A stretch of DNA of 64,000 nt from Galaxea fascicularis (Eukaryota; Cnidaria; Anthozoa; Scleractinia; Euphylliidae), in assembly GCA_948470475.1 (NCBI GenBank), contig OX419347.1, positions 13,630,175 through 13,694,174 of the forward strand, given 5' to 3'. The position numbers were made by a program, and so were the translations under genes. The number at the start of each line of letters is the position of its first letter. The first letter of the stretch is position 1. A model generated the notes under the pieces. It did no database searches and was not told the DNA's origin. It worked only from the letters and a program-made list of their open reading frames with translations. Of this stretch, positions 13,501 through 22,690 are shown piece by piece.

Positions 13501-16500
13501 ATGCAGAATCTACTTGTAAGCTTTTCGGCTGTGTTTTTCCGGTGTCCTTCCAGGATCCCTGGAGTCCCATTGTTCCGCTCGAATCCAGGTTCCAATTTTC
13601 CACACAAAACAACTTCGGTGCCCGCTTTCAACTCAACCTCCTCGTCAACTACAACACGGCATACGCTTGGGGCCTTTCGCTCATAAAAGATTGGAATTTC
13701 TTCACCCTGAACCACGAGCGTTCCAACATCGTACAAGATTTGGCAAGATTCCCGTTCAAAGAAATCCGATCCCAGAATACATGCGTGAGGGATGTCACGA
13801 ACAACCAACATAGGTACTCGGAATAATGAATTTCCGAAGCGCACGTTTATTACTGTTCTGCCCTGTACAGCTAACTTTTCTCCATTTGCAACCGTCAGCG
13901 ACGCATTGAACTTGTGAAGCTTTTCCGGGCGGTATTGACCACTCTTCTTCCATGTTTCTTCGTTAAGAATGCTCGACGTCGCGCCAGTATCCAAAAGGAG
14001 CGACACACGAGTGTGATTAATCAGACCAGAAACATAAACACCGCGGCCGCTCAAAACAAACAAATTTTCCTCTCTACACGCCTTGTCGTCGCTCGAACTT
14101 CGGGTCTTTGAGTCGTTCAAGGGGACTGGTTGACCCTCGGCAGGCCCCTCTGTCCGTTTCCCGATGAACTGAGACAATCTCGAGCATAATGGCCGTAATT
14201 CTGACAACGATAACATCTGACTCTTGAAGATCCCGCAACTGGGCGTCTGCGTGGTTCTTGCTGTTGTTTTTCCAACCTCTCGAGCCGCGAATTGATGGAT
14301 GCCATTAAGCCTTTGAGCTCTGAAACTTCGAGGGTGTTATTTTCCTCCATGACATTTAGCTGCGGTCGAGGTGGTCTATTTTCAGCTGAATTACGCGAAG
14401 CTACGCGGGCACTCTCAAGTTGTCGCACCAGCCGAACGGCGGCTGAAAGGCTTTCGGGTTGTTTAATAAACAACTGTTCACGACATCCCTCACTACAGCG
14501 AACACCTTCCAAAAACCGATCTTTCGCTATTTCCTCTTTGAAGCGGTAGTCAGCATCAGGGTAGGCGTTCTCAGCTAGTTCCAGAAGATTATCAGCGTAC
14601 ATTTCAAAGTCCTCGTTGCTGTCCTGTTGCCGAGCTCGAAGAAGCAGTTTGTAATCCCCCGGGGATTTTCCTGAGTCAAACCGAGTCATAACACGTTGCA
14701 AAAAAACTTGATACGAAGCACTCTCGGGAATTCTGAGAAGTTGGACGGCTCTGTACGCTGTTTGGTCCAGCAAAGTGACCAGAAATGCTTTCTTCTTCGA
14801 TTCAGGGATGCTAGCCAACTTGGAATATTCGTCAAATTGCGACAGCCATACCTTGAAATTCTGACCGAGCGAATACGGTTTTGGCTGCTTTAGAGCAACA
14901 TTTCTGCTGATTGAATCGCCAGAACTTGGTTTATCTGAAGATTGCTTGAAAACCTGGGTCATTGCACTTATCAGTTCGTTTATCATAGCACCAGTTCCTT
15001 CTTGCGGCGGAGTTGAAGTCGTTTCGGTTTTCACCTCGTGGCCACCAATGGCTCCCTTCTCGTCGGGCGCGTGGGAAGGTATTTTCGGTTTTGCTCCACC
15101 GTAATCATCAGTCGCTTCATCCTTTGCACTCATAGTGATCCCAACCGCTGCCACCAATGTAATAAACGGCAAATAGTCGACAAACAGAACGAACGGATAG
15201 CAGAAATAACGGGCAAACTGAGCAACCGTCACACTTGCTTTTAATACCGAACTCAAAAAGTACAGTCCAGCGTTTGCGCGCCAAAACTGTCACGTGACCT
15301 ACTATTACACATATAACGTGCTTCTCACAACTGGCAAACCATTACAGAGGAAAACTATCATTTTGTTCGCTAGTCATAAATGTAGTTTGAGTGACAGGGT
15401 AGTTTACTTTGGTTTCCGGTGACTATCGTGGCCAACCACGTACCATTACTTATCAAAACACAATTACATTTTCTTACAGTCTGGCGGGGCTCATTCCGTG
15501 TTGGGGGTCATAATTACGTTCCTTGCTTGTGTACAACCCATCCTGGCACTTTTCAGACCTGCCCCAGATGCTGAACGGTGAGTTATTCGTTACAAACTGG
15601 AACCATGTTCTTTCATTCAACTGACTCGACTAGCCTACAATCGAATGTGCCTCACAGAGTCTTTTAGTAAAGATGCATTAGGTCCAGTTCAAACGTCGAA
15701 CTTTTTATTTACCGAACTTAAATCCGTTTCGGTCGACCCAAACTATCAAGTTCGACTGTTTGATTCAAACGTTGAACTTTTCATGTACCGAACTCAATTC
15801 GTGGTGTCAATAAAGACCATTTTCGCCGCTTAAAATACGAAAATGAACCGATGAAATTATTTTGAAATGACGCACCCTACCATTTGGCTTGAAAAAAACA
15901 TATTGAGTCACGTACAGGTTGGATCAGGTCGGAAAAACTTTCTGTGTTGTTTTCGCTTTATGTTCAAGGAAATCGTGATCATATTGAAATGCAAATACTC
16001 AACATGAATTTCAAAACGGGTAAATAGTGTTAGTACTAGTTGAAAGTAGACCGTTCGAGCTGTCCAGGTTTAGCATGTTGTAATTTAAAATTTCACTTTC
16101 GTCAAGCTTGACATGCTTCTGTGAGTTCTCTTTTCACGTATGAAATGTCATTATACAGCCAATCATAAGCGCTGTTACACTGAAAAAAGCGTTGACATAA
16201 TTTATGCATTTGGTTCGCCACATGAAAAGTTCGAGGTCTGAACCGAAGTCGGTCCCCAGTCGAACTTCCCATGTAGACCATGCACTCGAACTTAACTTGG
16301 GTTGACCCAAATTAGATATGTCGACCTTAATTGATTCAAACGTCGATCTTTTCATGTACTTAATTGAATGAATTAGGCTCGGTACATTTGAGTACATGAA
16401 GAGTTCGACGTTTGAACTGGGCCTTAGTTACGTTTCGTTTACGGTAATCTGTTTGTGTTTTCTTGTTGCCGCCAGACGTTACATTTTCAACTGGACTCAT

Positions 16501-17022
16501 CGTATCGTGGGCATTTCGGCATTTATCCTAGCCGGTGAGTTGCACACTAATTAGCATTGGCACAATAAAATGGATAGAAGAATACTCCCCTTCCAGTCCC
16601 AGGGGACCATGCGGGTAGGTAGAAGCCCTGTGTTGATTTCTGTGATTGGCTTTAATCCACTTGATGGATGGTTGACCCAAGAAGCTTCAGGTGTAACTAT
16701 AAGCCTGAGTACACCCCTGTAACGACGTACCTCTAAGGAGATGGGGACTGTATGGTCCAACTTTCGCATAGGACATAATCACTAAGCTAACGGAATTTTT
16801 AGTTCTCATCGATATTTCATAACGTTTTTACATATTTTTTTGCGTCTGTTGCAGTTGCCAACATAATCCTTGGCCTTAAGCTGCCTCATCTGAACGCCGA
16901 ATTTGCAGTGTATTTTGTGATTGCCTTTTGTGTTGGCATGGCAACTGTTGTTGTGCTGGAGATTGTTCGCACTTGCAGCCAAGGAAAACATTCACGTAAG
17001 TATAGAATGAGTAGTGCTGTCG

Positions 17023-17053
<31 letters not shown>

Positions 17054-17346
17054 TATCATCTATCTATCTATCTATCTATAAACAGGGAAGTTTTCATGTG
17101 CCGGCCTGACCTCACAAGTGATGGTCAGAATCGACGCGTAAATTTGAGAACTCCACTCAGATTCTATAAGTACTGGTCGCTGAACCGACGTAGATGCGAC
17201 GACGTTTCTTCCTGTATACTCTGTATTAACTACCAATTGCTCTCTCTTTTCTAGTGCTCACTCAGATTACCATTGCGTTCATTGGTGTCCTGGTGGTAAC
17301 TGTAAGCATTAATGCGCTGATATTCATAGTCCGCGAAGTACCATAG
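1464..17346 (+). CDS. Ferric-chelate reductase 1-like protein (two DOMON domains plus cytochrome b561), 17 exons, N-terminus missing
   Basis: Predicted transmembrane b-type cytochrome that would pass electrons across a membrane, as in the FRRS1/SDR-2 family. Exons read by eye: 1464-1640, 2516-2614, 3432-3493, 3909-3994, 4438-4571, 4664-4846, 6264-6361, 6570-6591, 6705-6763, 7271-7356, 7699-7815, 8062-8171, 9081-9167, 15480-15577, 16476-16534, 16855-16995, 17255-17346. All are bounded by AG/GT with compatible phases. They sum to 1710 nt, giving 569 residues plus a TAG stop. Order: DOMON 1, DOMON 2, then six hydrophobic helices. Four histidines in family positions can be seen in RAHGAIM, WFQIHRA, GAHSVLG and NWTHRIVG. 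The signal-peptide exon was not recognised upstream of 1464. An antisense LTR retrotransposon occupies the intron between exons 13 and 14. Family assignment is strong; the exact substrate is unknown. Confidence 0.9.
5137..5462. mobile_element. MITE, family with AGGGAGCTTAAGCAA termini (copy 1)
   Basis: This is an intron insertion of about 325 bp. It starts with AGGGAGCTTAAGCAATGACG and ends with the inverted counterpart CGTCGTTGCTTAAGCTCCCT, flanked by TA. Internal landmarks (AAATTTGGTCATTTGACGTTG and GAGGACGGCAAAGAAATGTAC, each quoted only in part by other copies) recur near 35-36, 52.5-53.1 and 57.4 kb, so it is a dispersed family. There is no coding capacity; the ORFs across it are spurious. 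Confidence 0.8.
5620..5910. repeat. Inverted-repeat element with GGGCCGTAC hairpin
   Basis: The perfect stem GCGGGCCGTAC / GTACGGCCCGC lies at about 5658-5686. It is followed by imperfect inverted copies around CTCGGTTCGTACTGTAAATTACGGATCC and its counterpart near 5860-5905. This looks like a degraded foldback element inside an intron. Its boundaries are uncertain. Confidence 0.55.
7430..7545. repeat. TGTAA/TAGTG pentanucleotide microsatellite
   Basis: There are runs of variant 5-base units (ATGTA, ACGTA, then TAGTG) inside the intron between reductase exons 10 and 11. Confidence 0.8.
8181..8436. mobile_element. MITE with about 33-bp terminal inverted repeats, just after a splice donor
   Basis: The element begins AGGCCATGTCCACACTGATG and ends with its inverse CATCAGTGTGGACGTGGCCT. 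The shared terminal stretch extends through CGTTTTTGTTTGAA. An inner inverted pair (GTCCACACTGATACG / CGTATCAGTGTGGAC) is also present. It starts nine bases after the donor GTAAGC at 8172, so nearly the whole 5' end of this intron is transposon sequence. Confidence 0.8.
9386..9537 (-). repeat. 3' LTR of the retrotransposon (left copy)
   Basis: 152 bp, from TGTAATAAACGGC to CCTACTATTACA on the plus strand. It reads base-for-base the same as the copy at 15158-15309. The ends form a short inverted repeat (TGTAATA/TATTACA). Confidence 0.92.
9538..9553 (-). other. Polypurine tract of the retrotransposon
   Basis: The minus strand has a purine-rich run (AGAAGGAGGGGATGA) directly against the 3' LTR, the expected place for second-strand priming. 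Confidence 0.7.
9696..14216 (-). pseudogene. pol: Retrotransposon Pol polyprotein (protease, RT, RNase H, integrase), interrupted by one in-frame stop
   Basis: Two collinear open stretches, 14216-12675 and 12674-9696, share one frame and are separated by a TGA codon at 12675-12677. Protease: LLLDTGATSSIL about 75 residues in, then CILGSDFFE. RT: CIDYRKLN, SCLDLASGYWQV and CLPFGVTNGPGTF, then VYLDDIIIM just after the stop. RNase H: FILDTDASSGHGIGAVLS and HANADALSR. Integrase: an HHCC zinc-binding region (HDGVEGSHLG ... CAACLTCAAC), then the D-D-E core around HIDIIGPLP, HSDQGRNFES and GQVENANKSIK, and a GPY-like KWKGPYEV. A long acidic C-terminal tail follows. The stop lies inside RT, ahead of the catalytic YLDD. 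Unless read through, this copy cannot make a full Pol. Confidence 0.9.
14117..15133 (-). CDS. gag: Retrotransposon Gag polyprotein with CCHC zinc knuckle
   Basis: About 338 residues from the ATG at 15133, which begins MSAKDEATDDYGG and lies just inside the primer-binding site. An ATG further upstream (15256) falls inside the LTR and is unlikely to be the start. The middle resembles a retrotransposon gag region (YSLGQNFKVWLSQFDEYS, then FDSGKSPGDYKLLLRARQ). A single CCHC zinc knuckle, CYRCQNYGHYARDC, lies near the C-terminus and would bind RNA. It ends at TGA 14117-14119 and overlaps pol by about 100 nt in another frame, with a slippery heptamer in the overlap. Confidence 0.88.
   Translation of the reverse strand: MSAKDEATDDYGGAKPKIPSHAPDEKGAIGGHEVKTETTSTPPQEGTGAMINELISAMTQVFKQSSDKPSSGDSISRNVALKQPKPYSLGQNFKVWLSQFDEYSKLASIPESKKKAFLVTLLDQTAYRAVQLLRIPESASYQVFLQRVMTRFDSGKSPGDYKLLLRARQQDSNEDFEMYADNLLELAENAYPDADYRFKEEIAKDRFLEGVRCSEGCREQLFIKQPESLSAAVRLVRQLESARVASRNSAENRPPRPQLNVMEENNTLEVSELKGLMASINSRLERLEKQQQEPRRRPVAGSSRVRCYRCQNYGHYARDCLSSSGNGQRGLPRVNQSP
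14156..14162 (-). promoter_or_regulatory. -1 ribosomal frameshift heptamer between gag and pol
   Basis: The minus strand reads GGGAAAC with GGA and AAC as the zero-frame gag codons, the canonical X-XXY-YYZ pattern. Slipping one base back continues into the long pol frame with no stop. This is the expected way to make a Gag-Pol fusion. A downstream pseudoknot was not modelled. Confidence 0.75.
15137..15156 (-). other. Primer-binding site, matches a tRNA-Leu 3' end
   Basis: One base inside the 5' LTR, the minus strand reads TGGTGGCAGCGGT followed by TGGGATC. The first 13 bases are complementary to the CCA-tailed 3' end of a typical animal tRNA-Leu. The rest matches imperfectly. Confidence 0.75.
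15158..15309 (-). repeat. 5' LTR of the retrotransposon (right copy)
   Basis: 152 bp, identical by eye to 9386-9537. It is short for a Ty3/gypsy LTR. Because the element is antisense, this is the promoter-bearing copy. Confidence 0.92.
15681..16423. mobile_element. MITE with TTA target duplication, GGTCCAGTTCAAACG termini
   Basis: The left end GGTCCAGTTCAAACGTCGAA and right end TTCGACGTTTGAACTGGGCC are inverted copies. TTA flanks both sides (15678-15680 and 16424-16426). Internal sequence repeats the same motif (GTTCGACTG..., CAAACGTTGAAC) several times. A TWA duplication is typical of PIF/Harbinger-type elements; the assignment is an inference. The element lies in the intron between reductase exons 14 and 15. 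Confidence 0.7.
17021..17080. repeat. (ATC)n and (TCTA)n microsatellite
   Basis: A run of CATCAT units passes into CTATCTATCTAT in the last intron of the reductase gene. Confidence 0.9.
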
Positions 17347-18790
17347 AGGATCGAAGCTGCACACGACTGCCATGGAAACATGTTTGGTGGGTCCTGGGAA
17401 ATGGAATTGCAGTCTGTTTACTTATCTTCTATATTTAGTTTGTACTTGCTGCATCACAGTTAGTTGGAGAACTGTAAATTCATTGATAACCTTGGAAACT
17501 ATAAAACCATTCGCACTGACAAAACTAGAGCAATTTATGTTGTAAGGGAGTAACGTTTGGTTCTGTAAGAGAGTAACTTTACGTTAAAAAAATTGAGGTA
17601 GTGTGTCGTTGGAGTGTGTGAAGGCTAACTTGGTTTGGCCACAGTAAACATATTCCAGTGATTACGTTTCGAGCGTTAGCCCTTCGTCAGGGAATTTCAT
17701 ACGGGGGCTAACGCATCAGCACTCGAAACATCAGCGCCTCAATCTCTTCACAGTTGTCAATTTGCCTAATTAACACTGTTGGTTTGCGCATATGTTGTTA
17801 GGGGCCTTCACCTGCAACATTCGCAGGTCTTCACATGTTTGGTTGATGAAAACAATAGATAAAGGGGGTAGTTTGTAAAGAAATTGTCGGTGCTGGGTCG
17901 GTGGGGGAGTTGTACACAAACATTTGGTTTTATCAACGGAGTTGATAATGTAAATTGACTACCGTACAGGGATTCTAAAAGCTGACATTTCGAGCCCTTG
18001 ATGAAAACAATAGTGTACAAACAATCAAAACAATCGATCCTAGCACTAAAACATTTTACAGCGTGCAACGAAAGATTGCGCTTCCGTTCCGTGTTAAGGG
18101 AAGCTGTCCACTTTGACGTAATGAACTGAATTTTCCAAAACGAAGTTGAACACGCGATTTCCTGCCCAGAAACGTGGGTTGTCCAAATGATTCCCGATAA
18201 AATCCGGAATAAAGCACAGGTTTTTTTCAAATATGACAGTTCACATTGGCTTAAATGGAGGAATCAACGGTACGGACGGACGGACGGACCTTAATAGGCC
18301 ATTTCCGAATTACCTCTGGCCTCTTTTTCAAAGCGAGTCTAAGTGCTTCTCCTTTCATATGCAAATCAGTTTTCATTCACATGAAAATGAGTTTAATTTG
18401 CGTGTGAATGAAAATTGATTTGCATATGAAAGGATGAGCACTTAGACTCGCTTTGAAAAAGAGGTCTGAGGTAATTCGGAAATGGCCTATTGACGTCATA
18501 ACCAAAACCAAAATGTTTTGTACGAAAAAGTTACCAACCTCGTCCCCAGAAGACCCTGAGTATGAGGTTGAAAAGTTACCATAATTTTGTACCCATGGTG
18601 CTGCGCGCGCGCTGGAGCTCCTCTTAAAAAGGGCTTAATTAGGGAAGCCTTTGTCTCAATAACCACAAACAACAACAACAAAATCAAGTACTTATGCTTG
18701 TCACTTCCAAATTTTATTAGGGAAAGAAGGTAAAACAACTATTGAGGATAGGAAACGTGGAACCTCGTTAGCAAAACATCGAAAGGCGCC
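17347..18790. other. Convergent intergenic gap between reductase gene and receptor B
   Basis: This holds the two 3' ends. The minus-strand AATAAA at about 18713-18718 is a candidate poly(A) signal for gene B. One MITE (18294-18490) is present. The ORF at 17808-18230 (minus) has no recognisable domain and is not called. Confidence 0.5.
18294..18490. mobile_element. Palindromic MITE, AATAGGCCATTTCC family (copy 1)
   Basis: Nearly the whole 197 bp folds back. The left arm AATAGGCCATTTCCGAATTA mirrors the right-arm end AATTCGGAAATGGCCTATT. Inside it is AAAGCGAGTCTAAGTGC and its inverse. Related sequence occurs at 36096-36266 and a fragment at 48622-48671. Confidence 0.85.
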
Positions 18791-21700
18791 TCAGGCCGAA
18801 CTGAAAATAAAAAAAGAAGACAAACGTAAACATCTTAAACTAAACCCATTTAATCGCACGTGCATTTTTTTTTAATTTTGAAACTGAGTGCTTTAATTAT
18901 TAAGATAACTGTATTAAATTCTACTAGTCCTTTCTCTCTTTTTTAATCTAGGTGGGTGTCGTAATTTATGTAATAAAAGACCAAATGTCCACTATACCTT
19001 TCGCTAGGACACGTGGCAGATTCGTAAATAGGATTCTGGCATTCACTAGGCTCACGAGACTCGAGAGGTATCGTAGGATCGCATTCTTCGGTTTCCAGTT
19101 TGGACTCGTACAGTGGATTTAATGCACATTCACCTCCCCTTCATAGGACAGATAAAAGAAGTTGTCATTTCTCCCGAAGTTTAAAAAGCTGCACTAAATT
19201 TTAAACATACCCGGTTTATAAACTGGCCTTACACATCCAGCCGTTGGAAGGGAGACGTCCCATTTAAGAATTCCGTCGTCTTTTTATCTATTTTGTTTTT
19301 ATAAAATTTTCTAAGCAAGTCACCCTTCCAGACTTACAATACACCAAGAGTTAAAACGGAAGTGTGTTAATCGGTGAATTCCAACAACGTGTAACAAGCT
19401 TATAAACCTTTACTTGACAAATTTACTTACGCGTCATACAGTGGGTTTTCCATTAAGACCTCAGAGTCCTTCCCAGCTCTGTGAATTAGAAAAGGGATGT
19501 TTGTTCGATCAAGCATTGTGTTTGGTGTTTTTGTTCTTAATTGCCATCACAATCACCATCACAATCACTGCATCAATATAAGTATCACTATCACTGTTTA
19601 CCATTAATATCATGCACTATTTATACCATGCCATAGAAAATACAGCCAATCAGAATGCAAGAAAGCCGTTGTATGTTCGTCGGTATTCCATCGAACCTTC
19701 CCATTGATCAGTGCAATTCAATGGTATCACACCCAACCTTCCCATCGCGCGTTGCGTTTGCTACAGTATTTTCTATGGCATGGTATAAAATAGTTATGCA
19801 ACGCTTTCTGGTAGTATACCATGGAATATCCCACTCGTCACTTGTATTTTCTTGACATACACACTCTCGTAAAGGCTCGTGTGTATACGAAGAAAATACA
19901 AGTGACTCGTGGGAGGGGCCTCCCTTCTTTCCAGTACTCTCTCGGTTTTTTTCTCGCGCTCGCTTTCTTTCGCACGTCTGCACCAACTGAGAGCCTGGAA
20001 CAGGCTAGTAAAATAACCAAAACATTCCCGTCGGGTTGACATTACTGTATGAAGCATACATGAAGTTAGAGACAATACATGGCAAATTACATGAGCTGCC
20101 CACCGTCAAAATCAAAATATGGCCGCTTCATCCGTGAAATGTTGTTTACAAGACGTTTTTTCGAAATTTTATCCAAGCGGACCTCCCGTCAGGGGTTCAG
20201 AATAAATTCAAAGATAAAGATTTTAATCTCTCAAGAAGGGTACTCAACGCTTCATTCTAAACCCGGTCGCAGCTTGAGGAATTTGTCACCTTGGACGCCA
20301 CTATTTTGATCTCTGCACAACAGGCTCGCCCAAACACAGCAGTTATGTAGATGAAAGCACGTGCAAGCGCCAAAACAAGTTTACTAACTCGTTTTACCAG
20401 TTCAAATTTAATTTATTCGCCCGTGGCGCTGGACGGCGGCTCACTCAAAGAAACAAACGGTTGCTCATAGTGGTTTCTCTCGCGGGTAGCATAGAAGAAA
20501 CCAACTGCTCGTAGGGTACTGGTATCCTTCGCATTCTCCGCTAACTTTGGTCGTAATCCTTCCGTGAAAGTCCTCGAACGTGCTTCTCCGATACAAAAAT
20601 GGCGAGATTCAGATCAGAGCGACTCGATAACTTGGTGTAAATCTAAGGTAAGATCTTCAATATGATGTTTCTTGTCATTTCGATTCAGCCACAACAAGAG
20701 GCAAAGATCCACTAAAAGTTGTTTTATCCTACAAATGCGTCATGTTTTTAAGACCACCACGTGGCTCAAATGCGGCTCTTCACTTGCGAAAATCCTGGAT
20801 GTGACCTCACCGGGCATTCTACGCCTCGTACCCTACGAGTCATCACTTGTATTTTCTTCGTATACTCACAAACCTTTAGGCGCGTGTGTATGCAAAGCAA
20901 ATACAAGTGACGAGTGAGATATTTCGTATGGTATACCACCAGAAAGCCTTGCACAACTATTTTATGCCACGTCATAGAAAATAGGGGCATTATATAATCG
21001 ATGCGGTGCACGACGGGAACATCGATTCAGTGGAATAACGACGAATAGAGTACTAAAGTGTGACGTCACAAAAAATTAAATCTGTGAAATTATGGGATTG
21101 GGCGCCATTTTCGAATGGAGTATCCTTGAAAAAGGTTCCTTGCCAAAACTTAGCTCTTAATTGTAATTCCCAGCTGAAATATGAAGGATTGAAATTTGAT
21201 ACTGCCCCATATAAATCTCTCTAATTTTGAGTCTGTTCTAAACTGAAGGAACAGAAACAAATTTTGAAGGGTTTGTATGGAATGCCATCAAACTTGGGAT
21301 GAGGAAGTCTTTTAGCATGCTCTTTAAGAATATGGCATCATATCCCATAATTTCAAAAATTTTATTTTTGTGACGTCATCACTTTAGAACTCTATATACG
21401 ACGGTTTTCTCGCATTCTGATTGGCTGTATTTTCTATGGCATGGTATAAATTACTGTAGCACTATCATTATTTACTATCACGTATCACCATCGCAATCAT
21501 TTTGTTTAAGTATGTGCGTGTCACGCAAGTCACGCAGCTAAACTCTTGAAGCAGCCTAACTAGGTGTACTTGTCAATTTTACTCACTCATCATGTAGTGG
21601 GTTTTCCACTGAAGCCCCCGAGATCATTGCAATGCTGTAAAAAAGAAAAGGTGTAGATTTCATTTGGCCAATTGTGGTTGTGTGAGAGACCAATACATCA

Positions 21701-22379
21701 AACGAAAGCGTAACGTAAAAGATGTTGAAGCGGCATTATGATCCTCGTTTTTGGTAAAACCTAAAACGTGTTTTGACATCCATCGCAAACAAACAAAAAT
21801 TCTTCAAAACGGTTATCGTAGTGCACGGAAACTATACATAAATGACTTGGGTTGCGCTTGGCTATGACACAGCAAGTCTAGCAAGGGAGAAAAAAAAATA
21901 AGGATGCCAGTAAAGTGGCTTCGGGCCATAAAGAAACGTTGAGTTGTAAAAATGTCTTGCTAAGTTGGGGGACTTTTATCATTTCTCAAACACTATTCAA
22001 AACGTTTGTTTTCACGTTAAACTCGCCAATCCGTCAGTCTGGTCTCATTTTATATATCTCTCACGCTTGAAATATAGTTGGGAAGGTTCTCCATTCTAAA
22101 ACGTGATTAGACATAGGATTTTTCGATTAAATCATACTATGCACCCACACGGTTGAATGCTTAAAAGTTATTGAATTTATTTTTACCTGTCGTAGAGTGG
22201 GTTGTCAAGAGGCTCTGTTTTGGGATTGCTGATTAAGAAAAGAACACACACAATACTCAAGAAAGCACATAGTGACTGCAATTTATGACTTAACAATCCG
22301 CTATTTGTGAATGGACTGCGTTTACCTCTCGTAGTAAACAGATTGCTTGTGCTCTTGTTTCTCCGTTCTTTTGTGATTT
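18791..22379 (-). other. Cytoplasmic tail exons of gene B with NPxY motifs
   Basis: Six exons of 54, 42, 48, 48, 141 and 10 nt follow the transmembrane exon, all entered in phase 2 and (except the last) left in phase 2. They end respectively in VYYE, DNPLYD, ENPLHD and ENPLYD; the 141-nt exon carries NPLYE and NPIYE, and the last gives SSA and stop. NPxY motifs bind PTB-domain adaptors or drive endocytosis. Any single symmetric exon could be skipped without breaking the frame. Confidence 0.85.
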
Positions 22380-22659
22380 CTGAAATAAGAGGAATAACGG
22401 AAGAAAATGATCATCCGCACGATCTCAGTCAATGGAATGGTCAATCAACACACTGCTCAGTCAATCAGTCTATGGATCTGTCAGCCAGTCCGTCAGTCAC
22501 TCTCTCATTTAGCAAATCAAAGCAAATCAGCTGATGCACTGATATTATATCAATCAAAATAATGATCGGTCAGTTAGTCAATCTATCAACCCCTCGATCA
22601 ACTAATCGGTGAATAAATCACTTGTCAATCTTTATCTGAAATATCTGAATGTAATAACC

Positions 22660-22690
<31 letters not shown>

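Larger units (their letters stand above)
9386..15309 (-). mobile_element. Ty3/gypsy-type LTR retrotransposon, antisense in an intron, near-complete
   Basis: The insertion is 5.9 kb with 152-bp LTRs at 9386-9537 and 15158-15309. The LTRs read as identical to each other and end in TG...CA. The flanking four bases CATA are repeated on both sides (9382-9385 and 15310-15313; five bases CATAT if the boundary is moved by one). Element order on the minus strand: 5' LTR, primer-binding site, gag, pol (protease, reverse transcriptase, RNase H, integrase), polypurine tract, 3' LTR. The RT-RNaseH-integrase order is the Ty3/gypsy arrangement. No envelope-like ORF is seen. It lies opposite to the host gene, which is the more tolerated orientation in introns. 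One in-frame stop interrupts pol. Confidence 0.93.
8062..17346 (+). other. Cytochrome b561 transmembrane core (six exons)
   Basis: Six hydrophobic segments are encoded on exons 8062-8171, 9081-9167, 15480-15577, 16476-16534, 16855-16995 and 17255-17346. They begin at AIMLVAWIVFATMAILVA, ALTVTCLLLNTTGFVLVF, VLGVIITFLACVQPILAL, VGISAFILAVANIILG, FAVYFVIAFCVGMATVVV and ITIAFIGVLVVTVSI. Each of helices 1 to 4 has a nearby histidine, as expected for two b hemes. The C-terminal tail after helix 6 is very short (REVP then stop). Confidence 0.88.

Noticed and set aside
17700..18230. 140-residue minus-strand ORF downstream of gene B
   Set aside because: No domain, no signal of coding, and no splice support; it lies beyond the candidate poly(A) signal of gene B.
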